From Artemia franciscana (lineage: Eukaryota > Arthropoda > Branchiopoda > Anostraca > Artemiidae): a stretch of 64,000 nucleotides of DNA. Below are positions 1-11,065 of this stretch, piece by piece. The DNA lies in the NCBI RefSeq assembly GCF_032884065.1, contig NC_088883.1, positions 25,787,637-25,851,636 of the forward strand, read 5' to 3'. How positions within the stretch are numbered: position 1 is the stretch's first letter; every line of letters begins with the position of its first letter. The notes under the pieces were generated by a model that did not search any database, was not told the DNA's origin, and saw nothing but the letters and a program-made list of their open reading frames with translations. A program made the position numbers and the translations under genes.

Positions 1-690
1 TTAAATTTAAAACGAACAAAGATTATTACGCATATGAGGGGCTCTAAAGATACTTTAGCATAAAGAGCGAGGTATTTAGGAGGAGATAAATACCTCACTC
101 TTTATGCTAAATTATTTTTAGTAATTTCAACTATTTATTCTACGGCTTTTTTGATTCAGGGGTCATTCTTAAAGAATTGGGACAAAAATTACGATTTAGT
201 GTAAAGAGCGAGGTATTAACGAGGGTAATAACCCCCTCGTATACATAATAAAAATATAAGAATATAAAAGTTTGTTACGTAAGTTAATTCTTAAGTTACA
301 CATATTTTTTACTAATAAAAACGTTCGTTAAAAATTAACAGTTCTTGTAACCTTTTTAAGTAACCGAAAAATTGGAGGGCAGCTAGGCCTCCTTCCCCAC
401 CCCTTATTTCTCAAAATCGTCTGATCAAAACTAAGAGAAAGCCATTTAGCCAAAAAAAATTAATATACAAATTTCATTTCAATAATTTATGTGCGGAGAG
501 CCAAAATCAAACATGCATTAATTCAAAAACGTTCAGAAATTAAATAAAAAAACTAGTTTTTTTTAACTGAAAGTAAGGAGCGACATTAAAACTTAAAACG
601 AACAGAAATTACTCCGTATATGAAATGGGTAATCCCCTCCGCAATCCCTCGCTCTTTACGCTAAAGTTTGACTCTTTGCCACAATTCTAC
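1..690 (-). repeat. Foldback-bearing element, partial copy (R1)
   Basis: The window opens inside a copy of the main interspersed repeat, read on the minus strand. It holds the short inner hairpin (about 50-120, two arms of the motif for tttagcataaagagcgaggt), the lysine-rich-looking AT tract, and at 555-690 one arm of the large outer foldback (actgaaagtaaggagcgac). The second outer arm is mostly lost at 690-720. It lacks the satellite-like module and the 3' terminal hairpin, which would lie left of the window. No coding capacity is seen. Confidence 0.8.
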
Positions 691-779
691 TTTTTAAAAC
701 AATTAAAAGCTTTAGCATTTTAACACGTATTTAAAAAATCAGTGGAGGAAGATGTTTATCGTCACCGGTAGCTAAAAAT

Positions 780-1015
780 AACACCCTTGGAGCGAAATTA
801 TGGGCACTATTATCTATTCATCTATGAGATTTAATAGAAATGATTTTTTTTTTTTAATTTCGGTTATAGGACATCTACACAGCAATACCTAAAAGCCTAG
901 GTCTAGGCTACTTTTCTGAATATCTTGATAATAAAACAACAAAAAGGGTGTTGCAAAGAAGATACTTAGATCTCAGGCAGTCAGTAATACAACATTTCCT
1001 CTATCTTCAAAAAGA
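780..1015 (+). repeat. About 230-bp repeat, also at 63282-63500
   Basis: This stretch, from tgggcactattatctattc to gtcagtaatacaac, is repeated near the other end of the window at 63282-63500 in the same orientation with many substitutions and small indels. In both places it lies next to a copy of the foldback element, although here the neighbour is in the opposite orientation. It may be part of a larger element. No protein was recognised, although 955-1075 is open in one plus frame. The stretch 1016-1380 shows nothing I recognise. Confidence 0.65.
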
Positions 1016-1621
1016 TTTTCTTCCAGTCAAGCAAGAATATGGTTTTTATTTTTATCCTTCAAAAGATGTTAGATAGTTAGAGCATTAATTGCTGACAGGG
1101 TTGTTGAACTAACCAAAAAACACTTGCAACGTCACGATTCTTGTTACCTTTTTGACAAATCACACAAAAATTGGGCCAGGGTTTCAAATCTCCCCCTTCT
1201 TGGATACCCCTCTGAGCCCTCCTTATGAAATCTGTTAATTTCTAACCTAACCATAAAATAAATAATATTAGAGCCCCATCTAGATATTTTCCCTATTTTT
1301 TGTTCTAAACAACGTTAAAAAAACTATTTTTTTTTATAACTTATCGTCTCCTTTTTCTGGCAATTTTTATAGAAAAGCAATCTATACATATAATCTCTCT
1401 ATGACTTTGAAGTCTGGTTCCGTTTCCATCTCTGGGGGGATTAGGAAGGAGGGTCCCTTAGTTACTATAATTAGAACATACCAAAACGGGCTTTTGTCCG
1501 TCATATTTTTTCTGACCACTGATCCTCCAAGCCTTAAAAGAAAGAGAGATGACGGAGAGGTATTATTCTCAGTTTTCCGTACCATTTTTCCAAAAGGGGC
1601 TAGTTTGGACATAGTCTCTGT

Positions 1622-3560
1622 TATTTTTTTTTTTTTTTTTTTTTTTTTTTAGTAGTAGTATTAATTTATTAACCAAAGGAAATAACACAGACAAAATCAA
1701 TCGGTAGCACACCAATTGCGTTGCTTGCGAGGGTGTGTTACTAACAAAAAAACAAACAAAAAATAGAAGAAAAAAAAAACAACAATGAGCTAATCTAAAA
1801 TGAGCAGAAAAGTGAAACAATCTCAATCTATTTCAAAGGTATACCTACCAAGAAACCCACACGCAGCACGGCTTTAGTTTGATTAATGGGCAATTCTTTG
1901 ATACTTGGAACAAGCTTATTCCATAGCTTAGCCCCTCTATAAATAATTGAAAAAGCAGTCCTACTTGAAACTAGGCGAGGAACCTCAATATCTCCACTTG
2001 TTCGAGTTCTGTGATCATGAATATTAGATCTGTCCCGAAAAATTCCTGTAAAACATTTTGGAACGCACCCATAATGGTACTTATACATAAGAACCAGTGT
2101 ATAAAAATCACGCAATCCGGCTGCAGGCATTATCATACTGTAGGTTTTACATGGCACTTAAATAATAAAATTTCGTCAATAATTATCCCAAGGTACTTAA
2201 CAGAATTTGACCGCTTAACAATTCCCTTCGGTGTAGCTATTTCCGTAATCCAAGGATAATAATTTGGGGACCGTGAAAAGATAACAAACTTTGACTTATT
2301 TATATTTAGGTCAAGCCGGTTTATCTTCAACCAAAGACATGTCATAGTCATTGCTGCATTAATTGTTAAGGTTAGTTGTTGTTCAGTAGAAGCAACACAC
2401 ATCAATGTCGCATCATCAGCAAATAAGGGTGTAGTGATCCTGGTTCCCAAAGGTGCGGGATCCACGATATCCCCTATTCTAGATTTAGCTGCAACAGCAT
2501 TTGGTAGATCATTGATAAAAATCAAAAAAGAGTAGGACCTAACACAGAACCCTGGGGGATACCAAATTTAACAAGACTCTTACTTGAAGAAAATCCATTA
2601 ATGTGAACATGATGCTCTCTATTTTGGAGATAATCACAAAGCAAAGCTAAAGTAGCCCCTCTTAGTCCATAAAATTCACATTTTCGAAGTAGTAATTGGT
2701 GGTCAACAGTGTCAAATGTCTTAATCAAACCAAGAAACAGACCAGCTACTCTAAGCTTATTATAAAGAGCTCCATTGATTACCGAAGTTATATATGATAA
2801 TGCCATCTCTGTGGTTCTCCCCTTCCTGAAGCCAAATTGAATTGGATTTAACAGATTATGCAATTCCAAATGATCATAAACTCTAGTGTTAATACACTTT
2901 TCTAGCTCACGAGAAATAACAGGCAAGAACGAGATAGGCCGATAATTTCCAAGATCATTCTTATTACCGCCTTTAAAAACAGGGGTTTTCTTAGCAATTT
3001 TCAAGCAATCAGGAAACGTTCCCCGTTTCAAGCACAAATTGATGAGGGAAGTAAGAATATCAGCAACAAAAGGAAACGCTATTTTTAACATCAGAAGATT
3101 AAGTGAATCACTACCTGCCGATGTATTTTTCATCCCAAATATAATTTTCTCTACTTCATCGCGAGAGAATGGTCTCATATACATAGAAATATCAATTAGA
3201 GTCTTCATAAAAAACTCCAAGGGAGGATCATCATCAGAAGATACTATAAGGGAAGATAAACCTACGCCAATATTAGCAAAATGTTTGGAAACAGTATTAC
3301 ATATCTCTTCGGGTTTCTTCGTTGGTAGGCCATTCTGCATTACTACTTCATCGGGAATAATAGGGTTCTCAGTCGATATCACACTTTTTATTACTTTCCA
3401 TGTTTTTGCAGGGTTACCACAAGTCTCAGTGAATTTAATTATGAAATATTTTTTTTACATTTCTCAGTAATTTGTTCAGGGCATTTCCGTAATTTTTAGT
3501 TTTATTATTTTTTTTTTCATAATTTTCGAACCATACTTTCGAAAATCGGCTACTTGGTAA
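1622..3560 (-). mobile_element. LINE-A, 5'-truncated non-LTR retrotransposon
   Basis: A minus-strand non-LTR retrotransposon copy. Its 3' end is marked by a pure run of about 28 T on the plus strand (1622-1650), which is the poly(A) tail of a minus-strand insertion, preceded in element orientation by a short ctactact motif. Upstream lie ORF2 C-terminal, reverse transcriptase and linker sequences in at least three frames, up to about 3560. The endonuclease and ORF1 are missing, so the copy is 5'-truncated, the usual outcome of target-primed reverse transcription. No target-site duplication could be found by eye. Confidence 0.9.
1828..3560 (-). pseudogene. LINE-A ORF2 reverse transcriptase, broken
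   Basis: Three overlapping minus-strand reading frames together cover most of a reverse transcriptase. 2522-3382 encodes the fingers and early palm (NYRPISFLPVISRELEKCI, QFGFRKGRTTEMAL, GIPQGSVLGPTLF). 2133-2525 continues with the catalytic palm motif FADDATLM (usually YADD or FADD) and the KYLGIIID thumb motif. 1828-2157 encodes the typical C-terminal tail (RDRSNIHDHRTR, GAKLWNKLVPSIKEL). Upstream of 3382 the linker between endonuclease and RT (TCGNPAKTWKVIKSV) is readable to about 3560 with frameshifts. The frame breaks near 2140 and 2523 and some thumb sequence is lost, so it cannot make an active enzyme. The clade is Jockey/CR1-like at best guess. Confidence 0.9.
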
Positions 3561-4109
3561 AAACAATTGAAAGAGGGTAGTTTCTTTTATTAAAAACTCA
3601 GTTTATTAGCTGCGTTTTGCTGGCTCCTAGTTTCTTAACTGTGTTTTGCTTATTTGGGGAGTTTGTAACAAATCCATTACTAAGATCCACTCTTTTGCCA
3701 ATCTAAAAGCGTATACTGTGTCTGATTTACTTCAAATTTGCCCTGAATATCCTTTCAAATTTTATCTTTATTGACTTAACCTTAATAGTAGCAGTAGTAG
3801 TTTTGGTAGCAGTATAAGTAGTGGTAGTTGTATTAGTAGTAGTTGTAGTAGCGTGCAAATATTGCCTTTTTAGACAAATGATTATCTCTTTTATCATTTC
3901 CTGAAAGTTCCGAATTATAATACTCAGTCATTCTTGAATCAAGCCTTTTTGACAACCCATATACCAATAACGCATCTTGAATTAGTTCAACACTATCCTC
4001 AACATTCCCTGAAAGACTAATCTAAATGCCCATCGTATTTTCGTCAAGTCGAAATCAAAAATGCATACCTTTCTCAATAGCATATAGTATGTGAAAACAA
4101 TGGAAGAAC
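3561..4109. other. Inter-element DNA with degenerate TAG microsatellite
   Basis: No gene is seen. About 3784-3852 is a degenerate (TAG)n tract (agtagcagtagtagttttgg). Read on the minus strand this is a CTA-type tract like the cores of the array at 37-41 kb and the short ctactact motif before the LINE-A tail, so it may be the 3' tail region of LINE-B or independent. Confidence 0.4.
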
Positions 4110-4681
4110 TGCCTAGTTCAAGTTCTTTATTATTTTATTATTCTTTAACTATACATATTCAAACTATTCACATAAAATACCTGGCAAGGAGACTGGCTCG
4201 AAAGCCGGGCGACAATACAAACAGTAAAAACCAACAAACCCAGAAGGAACGGATGTCATCACGCTTCTCACTCTATCTCACGCCAAAAAGTAAATGCAGA
4301 AAAACATTTATTAAAAATATTCTCAATAATTATCCGATAGCTGAAGGGCCAGGAGCTACTCACAGATTAATATTTACTAATTAGCAGAGCTTTGATTTTA
4401 GTTTTTAATGTTAATAGCGATAGACTCTGATCAAAAAAAGATTCATATGTGTTCCAATAATTTGTAATAACATTTTTAGGTGAAAATCTAGACTGTACGG
4501 AGACAATGAAAGCCTCAGGAAGATTACTTTAAGGACGACGAGTATTATATGGTCGGACTGAGGGAGGGCCTGGAAAAAATGATTTAAAACAATCTGGTTG
4601 CAGATCCTTTAGATAACAGAAACGGAAAAGTATACATTGAAAAGCTAAAATTTGTCTAACCGGAATGATGTTAAAATAACT

Positions 4682-7638
4682 CTAAAGGCTCTTAGTCGGA
4701 GATTTACCAGGAAGAGAAACTGGGGTATAAAATAACATCTTAAGGATTCTCATTGCTTTATTTTGTAACTTCACAATAGGAGAAATATGTGACTGAAACG
4801 TACTCAAATAAATAATGGAACAATAATTAATATACGACTGAACAAGAGAAAAATAGATTGATTTTAAAGCATAAAAAGGAAGGAAAAATTTAAGACGATG
4901 CATTACATCTACGTTCCTTCCTAACTTAAGCCTTAGTACTAGCGATGTGAGCTTTCCAGCTTAAATTATGATCAACAATGACTCCAAGATACCGAGTTGT
5001 TTGCACTCGATGTATTTTTATTACTCGACTTCCAAATGTGACTTCAACCTCTTGTAACGCTGGTACTGCAGTAGAAGTTTTTGAAAAAATCATAAAAAGA
5101 GTCTTTGAAGTGTTGACAACTAATTTGTTACAATGGAACCAGTGAAGCATGTTTCTCAGTGATAATTCGAGATTTGATTTTAGAGATTGATGATCTATGT
5201 TGCAGGTAGAGTTGGCTGTATCATCAGCAAACAGTAAACTGAGATCCATATCAGTCTTATGGCAGGTTAGGCTTAGAGGGAGATCGTTTACATAGATAAG
5301 AAATAACGGTGGTCCAAGTATGGACCCCTGAGGAACCCCCACAGAATTAGATAGATTTTCCTCATCTGAAATGTTGCCATTTGCATCCAATATTTGTTTT
5401 CTGTCCTTGAGGTAAGATTAAATTAGTAGACTCGCTTGTTCTCTAACACCACAATTATGTAGCTTAGATAGTAGAATCTTATGAGAAATAGTGTCGAAAG
5501 CTTTTTTATGTCAACAAATATTGTTGCAGGTAGCAGACCTTTATCCATGGCATCATTCAAAAACTGGGTTAACTTTAATATTGCATGTTCTGTATAGTAT
5601 GAAGACCTGAATCCAAATTGAAACGGGCTAAAAAAATTTGTTTTCTTCAAAAAACTGTTCAACGTGTTATATATACACTTTTCAATAACTTTGCTAAAAG
5701 CGGACAAAATGGAAATAGGTCAATAATTGGATGGATCTTGCTTGTTTCCTCCTTTATGTAGGGGAATAACTCGAGCAGTTTTCATCACTTCAGGGAAAGA
5801 TCCGTGTTTGAAGCATAGGTTGACTAGATGAACCAGCACTTAAGCATAGCATCCAATGGTTTGTTTCAGTAGATAAGTAGATGAGCAATCGGTTCCTTCA
5901 GAATGTCCGTTCTTCATGATTTTTACCAGATTCTTGAGTTCCACTTCAGTCACAGGAGAGAGAGATATGGAAGAATCGACGGGATGTGGTAGAAAGTCGC
6001 AAAATCCAGATTCCACATCCAGGCAGTCATTCAAATTACTGTTTACAGTGGCCTCTCCAATCCTAGAAAAGTACTGGTTCATTTCCTCGGCTACCTTTTG
6101 ATTACAATTCACTGTTGATCCATCCGATACATTCATTGATTCGGGAAGCCCTTGACTTTTCCTTTTGGTAAGACACTCGTTAATTATTGTCCAGATGTTT
6201 TTTGGAGATCCTTCAGCTTCGAGAAATAGTTTCTCAAAATGAATCTTCTTCTCCCATAAGATTTGAAATTTATAAGATTTGAATGTAGTTTCATTATTTG
6301 ATGTGGGAGAATTTATGTATTCAGCGTAAATTTGTTTTTTTTTCCTAAAAACTCTTAAGCAAGCCTCTTGTTATCCATGGCCTTACAGGCATCTGATATC
6401 TGTTTACACCTTTTCTTCACAAGAGGGGAAGTTTCATTTAAAGCATTCTCAAATGTTTAAGTAAACGACCTGAATACAAATTCAACGTCATCTGACTCCA
6501 AGCATTCCAACCAATCAGTACAAAGTAACTTGGCACTTAATAGCTTAACCGAACCTTGACCCACCCTTCTAGATTTTTTCATTTTACCCTTTTCACCGGA
6601 ATACCCGAGAAACTCGCTCATGATAATAAAATGATTAGACATATCCGTTAGTATTACATCACATGACCCAATAGGAAAATTTACAAGTTGATTATCAATG
6701 ATAGATGCATTTTGATTGGTAACCCGAGTTGGAATCCAGAAGGATGGAACAAAGCCAGCAGCCAATGATGTAGTAAGGAAATCTGTAGCTAGAGTACTCG
6801 AAGGCGCAGAAGTACTTGAGTCATGACTTACTGAAGAAGTGTCAATGTTAAAGTCTCCGATGAGAATGTTTTTTCTTTTCTTGGAACTGACCATCTTAGC
6901 AAATCCTTAAAATATATCCAAATATTTCTTGGTGTTTGAACTAGGAGGGCGGTAGAACATGCATAAAAGAACCTTCTCAGATGCTATGGCGACTTCGATG
7001 ACCAGAAATTCGAACAGTATTTCCTCATATAGAGAGTCAAAATCTTTTAATTTCTTCAAAATGCAAAGATGTATGGATGTAGAATGCAAGTCCTCCTTTC
7101 TGATTATTCAATCTGTTTTTCTGAAGTATTTGGTATCCTTGAATATTTGCCTTATTCAGGTCATTTGCATTCAAAAAAGTCTTACAAAGCCTCATAACTC
7201 CTATCCCATTACCAGGAAGGAACGCAGATAAAAATCGAGGCTAGAAAGCACCCCACAACAATTCCAACTCAAAGTCTAAAAAGACCATTATTAACGGGAA
7301 TAATTTCTTCAGGTAAAAGATACCTAATATGGAGTAAATTATCAACAAGAGGGTCTTGGGCTCGATCATCACCTATATATATTGAATTTAATATTTTACT
7401 CAACTCAGTAGAGTATCTCTCAAACCGTTTCAGTCTATTAGACATATCAAAAAAATTACTTAACAAAATAATTTGCTTTTAAATTACTTGCCAAATAGTA
7501 TCCAAAAGCATGAGACATAGTGAAAAGCGCGCAACATATCGGATCCTCTGGTGATGGACATAAATTCGAAGAGATCAAACGCTCAATACCAAACAATGGT
7601 GCTGTAAAAGGAGAAGCAGAAGAACAAGAACTTTGCAT
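4682..7638 (-). pseudogene. LINE-B ORF2 (endonuclease-reverse transcriptase), broken
   Basis: ORF2 would begin near 7638 (ATG, MQSSCSSASPF) and is interrupted many times. 7269-7466 is the N-terminal part. 6907-7089 and 6457-6894 carry the AP-endonuclease-like domain: FYRPPSS, GDFNID, and SNHF where the active-site SDH is normal, so an aspartate has become asparagine. 5840-6136 is the linker. 5423-5707 holds the RT start (FSPFQFGFRSSYYTEHAILK) and loses frame just after FVDIKK. 4926-5390 has GVPQGSILGPPLFLIYVNDL, the catalytic FADD and TRYLGVIVDHNLSW. 4682-4903 is the C-terminal tail. Several in-frame stops and at least four frame changes rule out function. Confidence 0.9.
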
Positions 7639-7806
7639 TTTTAAAGATAGATAAAAAAGAAAACAGAAAAAGAAAGTACACCGAAACAAAACGAGAAACA
7701 GCGGAATAGGGCACATGGAAAACAAAATAACATTTCGCGGAGACAAACAATAAACTTTACTCGTCCAATGCAATTAACTGAAGATACTAAAACAGAGGGA
7801 CACTAA

Positions 7807-8511
7807 TTAAACACGAGACCAAGAAAATGCAGTAGAAACTTTTGTTTCAAGCCAAATATCAGTCCCTTTGTGGCACACTCTGGATGATACGATTTCACCT
7901 TTTGATTTCATTTCTTTCGCCATCCCAAGCAATTCACTTCTTCGAGAATTCAATACGGGTGACAGATCCGTACATATGACAATACCATTACATTTGAGTT
8001 TGCCAACTTTTGACATAACCAACTGCAGTTCTCTCTCACAGTCGACCAAGATCAAAACAGGCTTCGTTTGCTGTTTAGACTTGTTACCGCATTGACGCGA
8101 ATCAGTAACATTTGACGACCGAGGAGTGATGCGATAGCATTTCATCAGATTGATAGGTTCTGTGACTTCAAGTTTGTTTCTAATAAAGTTTGAAACTGAA
8201 ACTTCCATCTTTTCGGAAACTTTTTCTTTGGGAAGCCCGTGAATGAGTAGATTAAGCTTTCTTTCTTTTACTTCAAAGGCTAGCAGTCGCTTTTCTAACG
8301 AATCTGATTGGGTCTTTTGGTTATCTAAGGCTAACTCAAGCTCAGAAATTTTATGGTCTCGCAACACAGCCTCATCCTTTAGAACTTTAATTTCTGCCAA
8401 AATTGAGTCTAGCTTTGTAGAAAGTTGAGCTTGTGCCGTTAGGATTTTGTCCAACTTCTCATTGATCAACTTCTTAAATTGCTCAAAGGACGACTGGGTG
8501 ACTACTGACAT
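7807..8511 (-). CDS. LINE-B ORF1 protein (coiled coil plus RRM-like nucleic-acid binding)
   Basis: A 234-residue open frame with an ATG start. Residues about 5-85 are a heptad-rich coiled coil (KLINEKLDKILTAQAQLSTK onward). Then comes a segment like the RRM/C-terminal domain of L1-type ORF1 proteins (LNLLIHGLPKE near residue 90, KCYRITPRSS near 125, PVLILVDCERE near 150). Known ORF1 proteins of this type trimerise through the coiled coil and package the element's RNA. It lies directly upstream of ORF2 on the same strand. It is odd that it stays open while ORF2 is badly broken; this may be chance, since the frame is short. A shortened C-terminus is possible. Confidence 0.8.
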   Translation of the reverse strand: MSVVTQSSFEQFKKLINEKLDKILTAQAQLSTKLDSILAEIKVLKDEAVLRDHKISELELALDNQKTQSDSLEKRLLAFEVKERKLNLLIHGLPKEKVSEKMEVSVSNFIRNKLEVTEPINLMKCYRITPRSSNVTDSRQCGNKSKQQTKPVLILVDCERELQLVMSKVGKLKCNGIVICTDLSPVLNSRRSELLGMAKEMKSKGEIVSSRVCHKGTDIWLETKVSTAFSWSRV

Positions 8512-8560
8512 TGTAAATTTCAGCTATGATCTGCGAAGAATGAACAGTATTAGTCATCTA

Positions 8561-9005
8561 TTATTCTCTTCCGTACACAAAATAACAAGCACTTTTCTTG
8601 AATATGGGCAGGCCCACGATAGAAGTGGCAATCATTGTTGGAAAGGTGGCCCAGTGGAACGGGAATTGCGGGACACGGTACACCTTTTAATTATATTCCA
8701 ATGCCACTGAATTAAATTCAAAGTTTGTTCAAATAACTCGAAAAAAATTGACGATTTTCACAAATATTTGGAAATAAATATTGTGTCGTCACCAGTGTTG
8801 ACGCTTGCGACAGGGGGACTGCCCCTCTCCTGCTTGCAAATTAGGGTTATATTAATGTCTTATTATACCGCTTTACGTCTACACTCTTTGAATGCTCAAA
8901 GATAATAATATTTCTTAATCTCTTACTGTACTCAATGTTACTAATTGTGCAATCCAAATAGACTCAGAGTTAAATCCAGTTAATGTCCTCACAGTTCAAA
9001 GACCA
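8561..9005. other. No recognised feature
   Basis: AT-rich DNA between the presumed LINE-B 5' region and the satellite array. I see no splice-framed exon, RNA gene or terminal repeat in it. Confidence 0.4.
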
Positions 9006-9009
9006 AATC

Positions 9010-10680
9010 AATAAGGCCTAAACTACAGCCATTGCCCTGAGGTCTCTGGGGGACTCCCCAAAGAGGTCCTTTCATTTCTGGACTTTTCAACAGTGCTGAA
9101 GAAAATGGATGGTTCACATTTTTATTGGATGTTTATTTTGGGAAAAGTTGGGCGTGAAGAGGCACTTTTTCTGAAATTGATTTAAAAGCTGGTACCCTCA
9201 AATCACTTTTGAATCTTAAAAGGGCATTATAACTTCCAAATTAAATAAACACCATCTGAAGTTTGTATTGCTACACATTCCATGAAAACCTTATATTCCC
9301 ACCAAGGTATAACTGACAACCCTTGCCTCAGGGCTCTGTCGAGCTGTGTCAACCGTGGAGGCATATATTCCTTCGACTATTTTAAATAAAATTGCTATCT
9401 TACAATATCAGTCAGATGCGTTTAGAGAAAAGATGAATAGTTGGGAGGGATGGGTCTAGTTGCCCTTTATCATTTTGTCTCTTAAATAGATTTGGAACTT
9501 CCCATTTTCAATCAAATGAGCCTCATCTAAAGTTTATGCCACCACATCCTCCATAAAAATTTTACATACCCTCGAGGTATAGCCTACTACCCTTGCCCCA
9601 GGGCTCTGGTGGGTTATGTTAACCCGGAAGAGATTGTTATATATCCTTTGGACAAGTTTGAACAGAATAGCTATCTCACATTTTCAATCAGATGCATTTG
9701 ATGAAAAAGAGTAGTTGTGGGGAGGGGGGGCTAGTTGACCCTTGTCACTTTTGAATCTTAAACAGGAACAAGGATTTCTAATTTTCCGCCAAAAGAGCCT
9801 CTTCTGAAGTTTATACAACCATCCCTTCTGTAAAAACCTTAAATACCGCCGGGGCATAGCACGCAACCCTTGCCTCAGGCCTCTGGTGTGTTGTTTCAAC
9901 CCTGGAGATTTTGTTATTTGTGTTTTTACTTTTTTTTTTAACAAAATGGCTATCGCACAATTTTGGTCAGCTACGTTTGGGGAAAAAAGGCGTCGGGGGG
10001 GGGGGAATAGTTGCCCTGTGTCAAATTTGACTTTTAAAAGAGGATCTAGAGCTTTAAACTTCTATTCAGATGAGCCTCCTCTAGAGTTCTCACAGCCACC
10101 GCTTCCAAAAAAACTTGTATGACCTCTGGGCATAACTTACAACCCTTGTTCCCACGCTCTGGGGCTTTGCTTAAGCCCGAAATCCTTGTTATTTTATCTT
10201 TGGGGTATTTATAATAAATTAGCTTTCTCAAAATATCTGTTGGATTTATTTGGGGAAGAAAGGATGGGGGAGGCTATTTGCTCCCCGATCACTTCTGACT
10301 TTTATAATACACACTAGAACTTCTGATTTCCAATTGAATTTGCCCTCTCCGAAGTTTATACAACTTACCCTTCCTTAGAAACCTTATTCGTTAATAATGG
10401 GCAGCTAGTACAACCTATAGCCCTTGCTCTGAGGGCCTTGGGGAGGTTGTCAGCCTCAAGGACACAATTTACAGGCCTTTCAACTACGCAGAACAAAATT
10501 GCTATCTCAAAATTTTGATTGGATGTGTTTAGAAAAATGATGGGCATGGGGGGGGGGGGTTGCCACCCAATCACTTTTGACTAACATAAAGGGCACTACC
10601 CCTTTCAGTATCCAGCCTAATGAGCCTTTTTAGAAGTTTCTACGACAACTCCTTCTATAAGAAGCGCCCTTGTCTAAAAC
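9010..10680 (+). repeat. 275-bp satellite, array A (plus orientation)
   Basis: About six diverged head-to-tail monomers. The phrase around 'acttttgaatcttaaaa' recurs near 9211, 9479, 9751, 10030, 10298 and 10580, that is, every 268-282 bases. Each monomer has the order: acaaaatggctatctcaaa, a G-run (gggaggggggctagttg), gccct, the 'actcttaaaagg' phrase, caatcaaatgagcctc, agtttatacaaccac, then cccttgcccagggctctggg. Short open frames here are incidental. The same family makes array B at 51.9-57.2 kb. Confidence 0.9.
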
Positions 10681-10689
10681 AAACCGCAA

Positions 10690-10745
10690 AATGTATAAAT
10701 AATACATTGTGCCAGTATCGTTCATTACTTAGGCAGAGCTATTGC
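10690..10745 (-). repeat. Spacer J at the inversion point of array A
   Basis: Read on the minus strand this is ggcagcgcaatagctctgcc followed by taagta and then cacaatgtattatttat. The same spacer lies at 53275-53335, where its first 20 bases form a perfect GGCAGCGC/GCGCTGCC hairpin. In both arrays it separates plus-oriented from minus-oriented satellite monomers. Confidence 0.75.
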
Positions 10746-10759
10746 GCTGCCAATGATTT

Positions 10760-11065
10760 CTGTTGGTTTTAGGTCTTATTTATTTATTGGTAGCGACTTA
10801 TGGTCATTTTACGCCTTAAACAATATTTGACTTTATTTCTGCTTATTTGTTTGGAAATTAAAAGAACCAATTCCTTTTATATAGTAAAAAGTGTTTTGAG
10901 GGCAACTAACCTCATTTCTACTCCCACTGTTCCACCAAACACATCCAATGAAAATTTTTAGATAGCCATTTCGTTCAACGTAATTGAAAGGTCCCGAAAT
11001 AATGTCTCTGGGGATGACATCCACCACAGCCCTCGGGACAAGGGTCTTAAGTCTTGCCCTGGGGG
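10760..11065 (-). repeat. Segment L and one inverted satellite monomer
   Basis: 10770-10850 is a copy of an AT-rich segment (L: ttatttattggtagcgact, then tttacgcct, then tatttgactttattt) also present near 11955-12010, 12310-12400 and 55388-55500. 10865-11065 is a satellite monomer in reverse orientation relative to array A (aaacacatccaatgaaaatt, agatagccatttcgttcaac). It is the counterpart of the reverse block in array B. Confidence 0.75.

Larger units (their letters stand above)
4110..8560 (-). mobile_element. LINE-B, near full-length decayed non-LTR retrotransposon
   Basis: A minus-strand non-LTR element with recognisable ORF1 (7807-8511) followed by ORF2 (about 7638 down to 4682), with endonuclease, reverse transcriptase and C-terminal tail in the expected order. 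The 3' end is not certain: an A-rich tail-like stretch on the minus strand lies near 4115-4140. The 5' UTR probably extends a short way beyond 8511. ORF2 carries several stops and frameshifts while ORF1 remains open. It belongs to a different family from LINE-A, because the RT sequences are clearly distinct. Confidence 0.88.

Noticed and set aside
4091..4384. 97-codon plus-strand frame
   Set aside because: It runs antisense to the presumed 3' end of LINE-B and has no recognisable domain.
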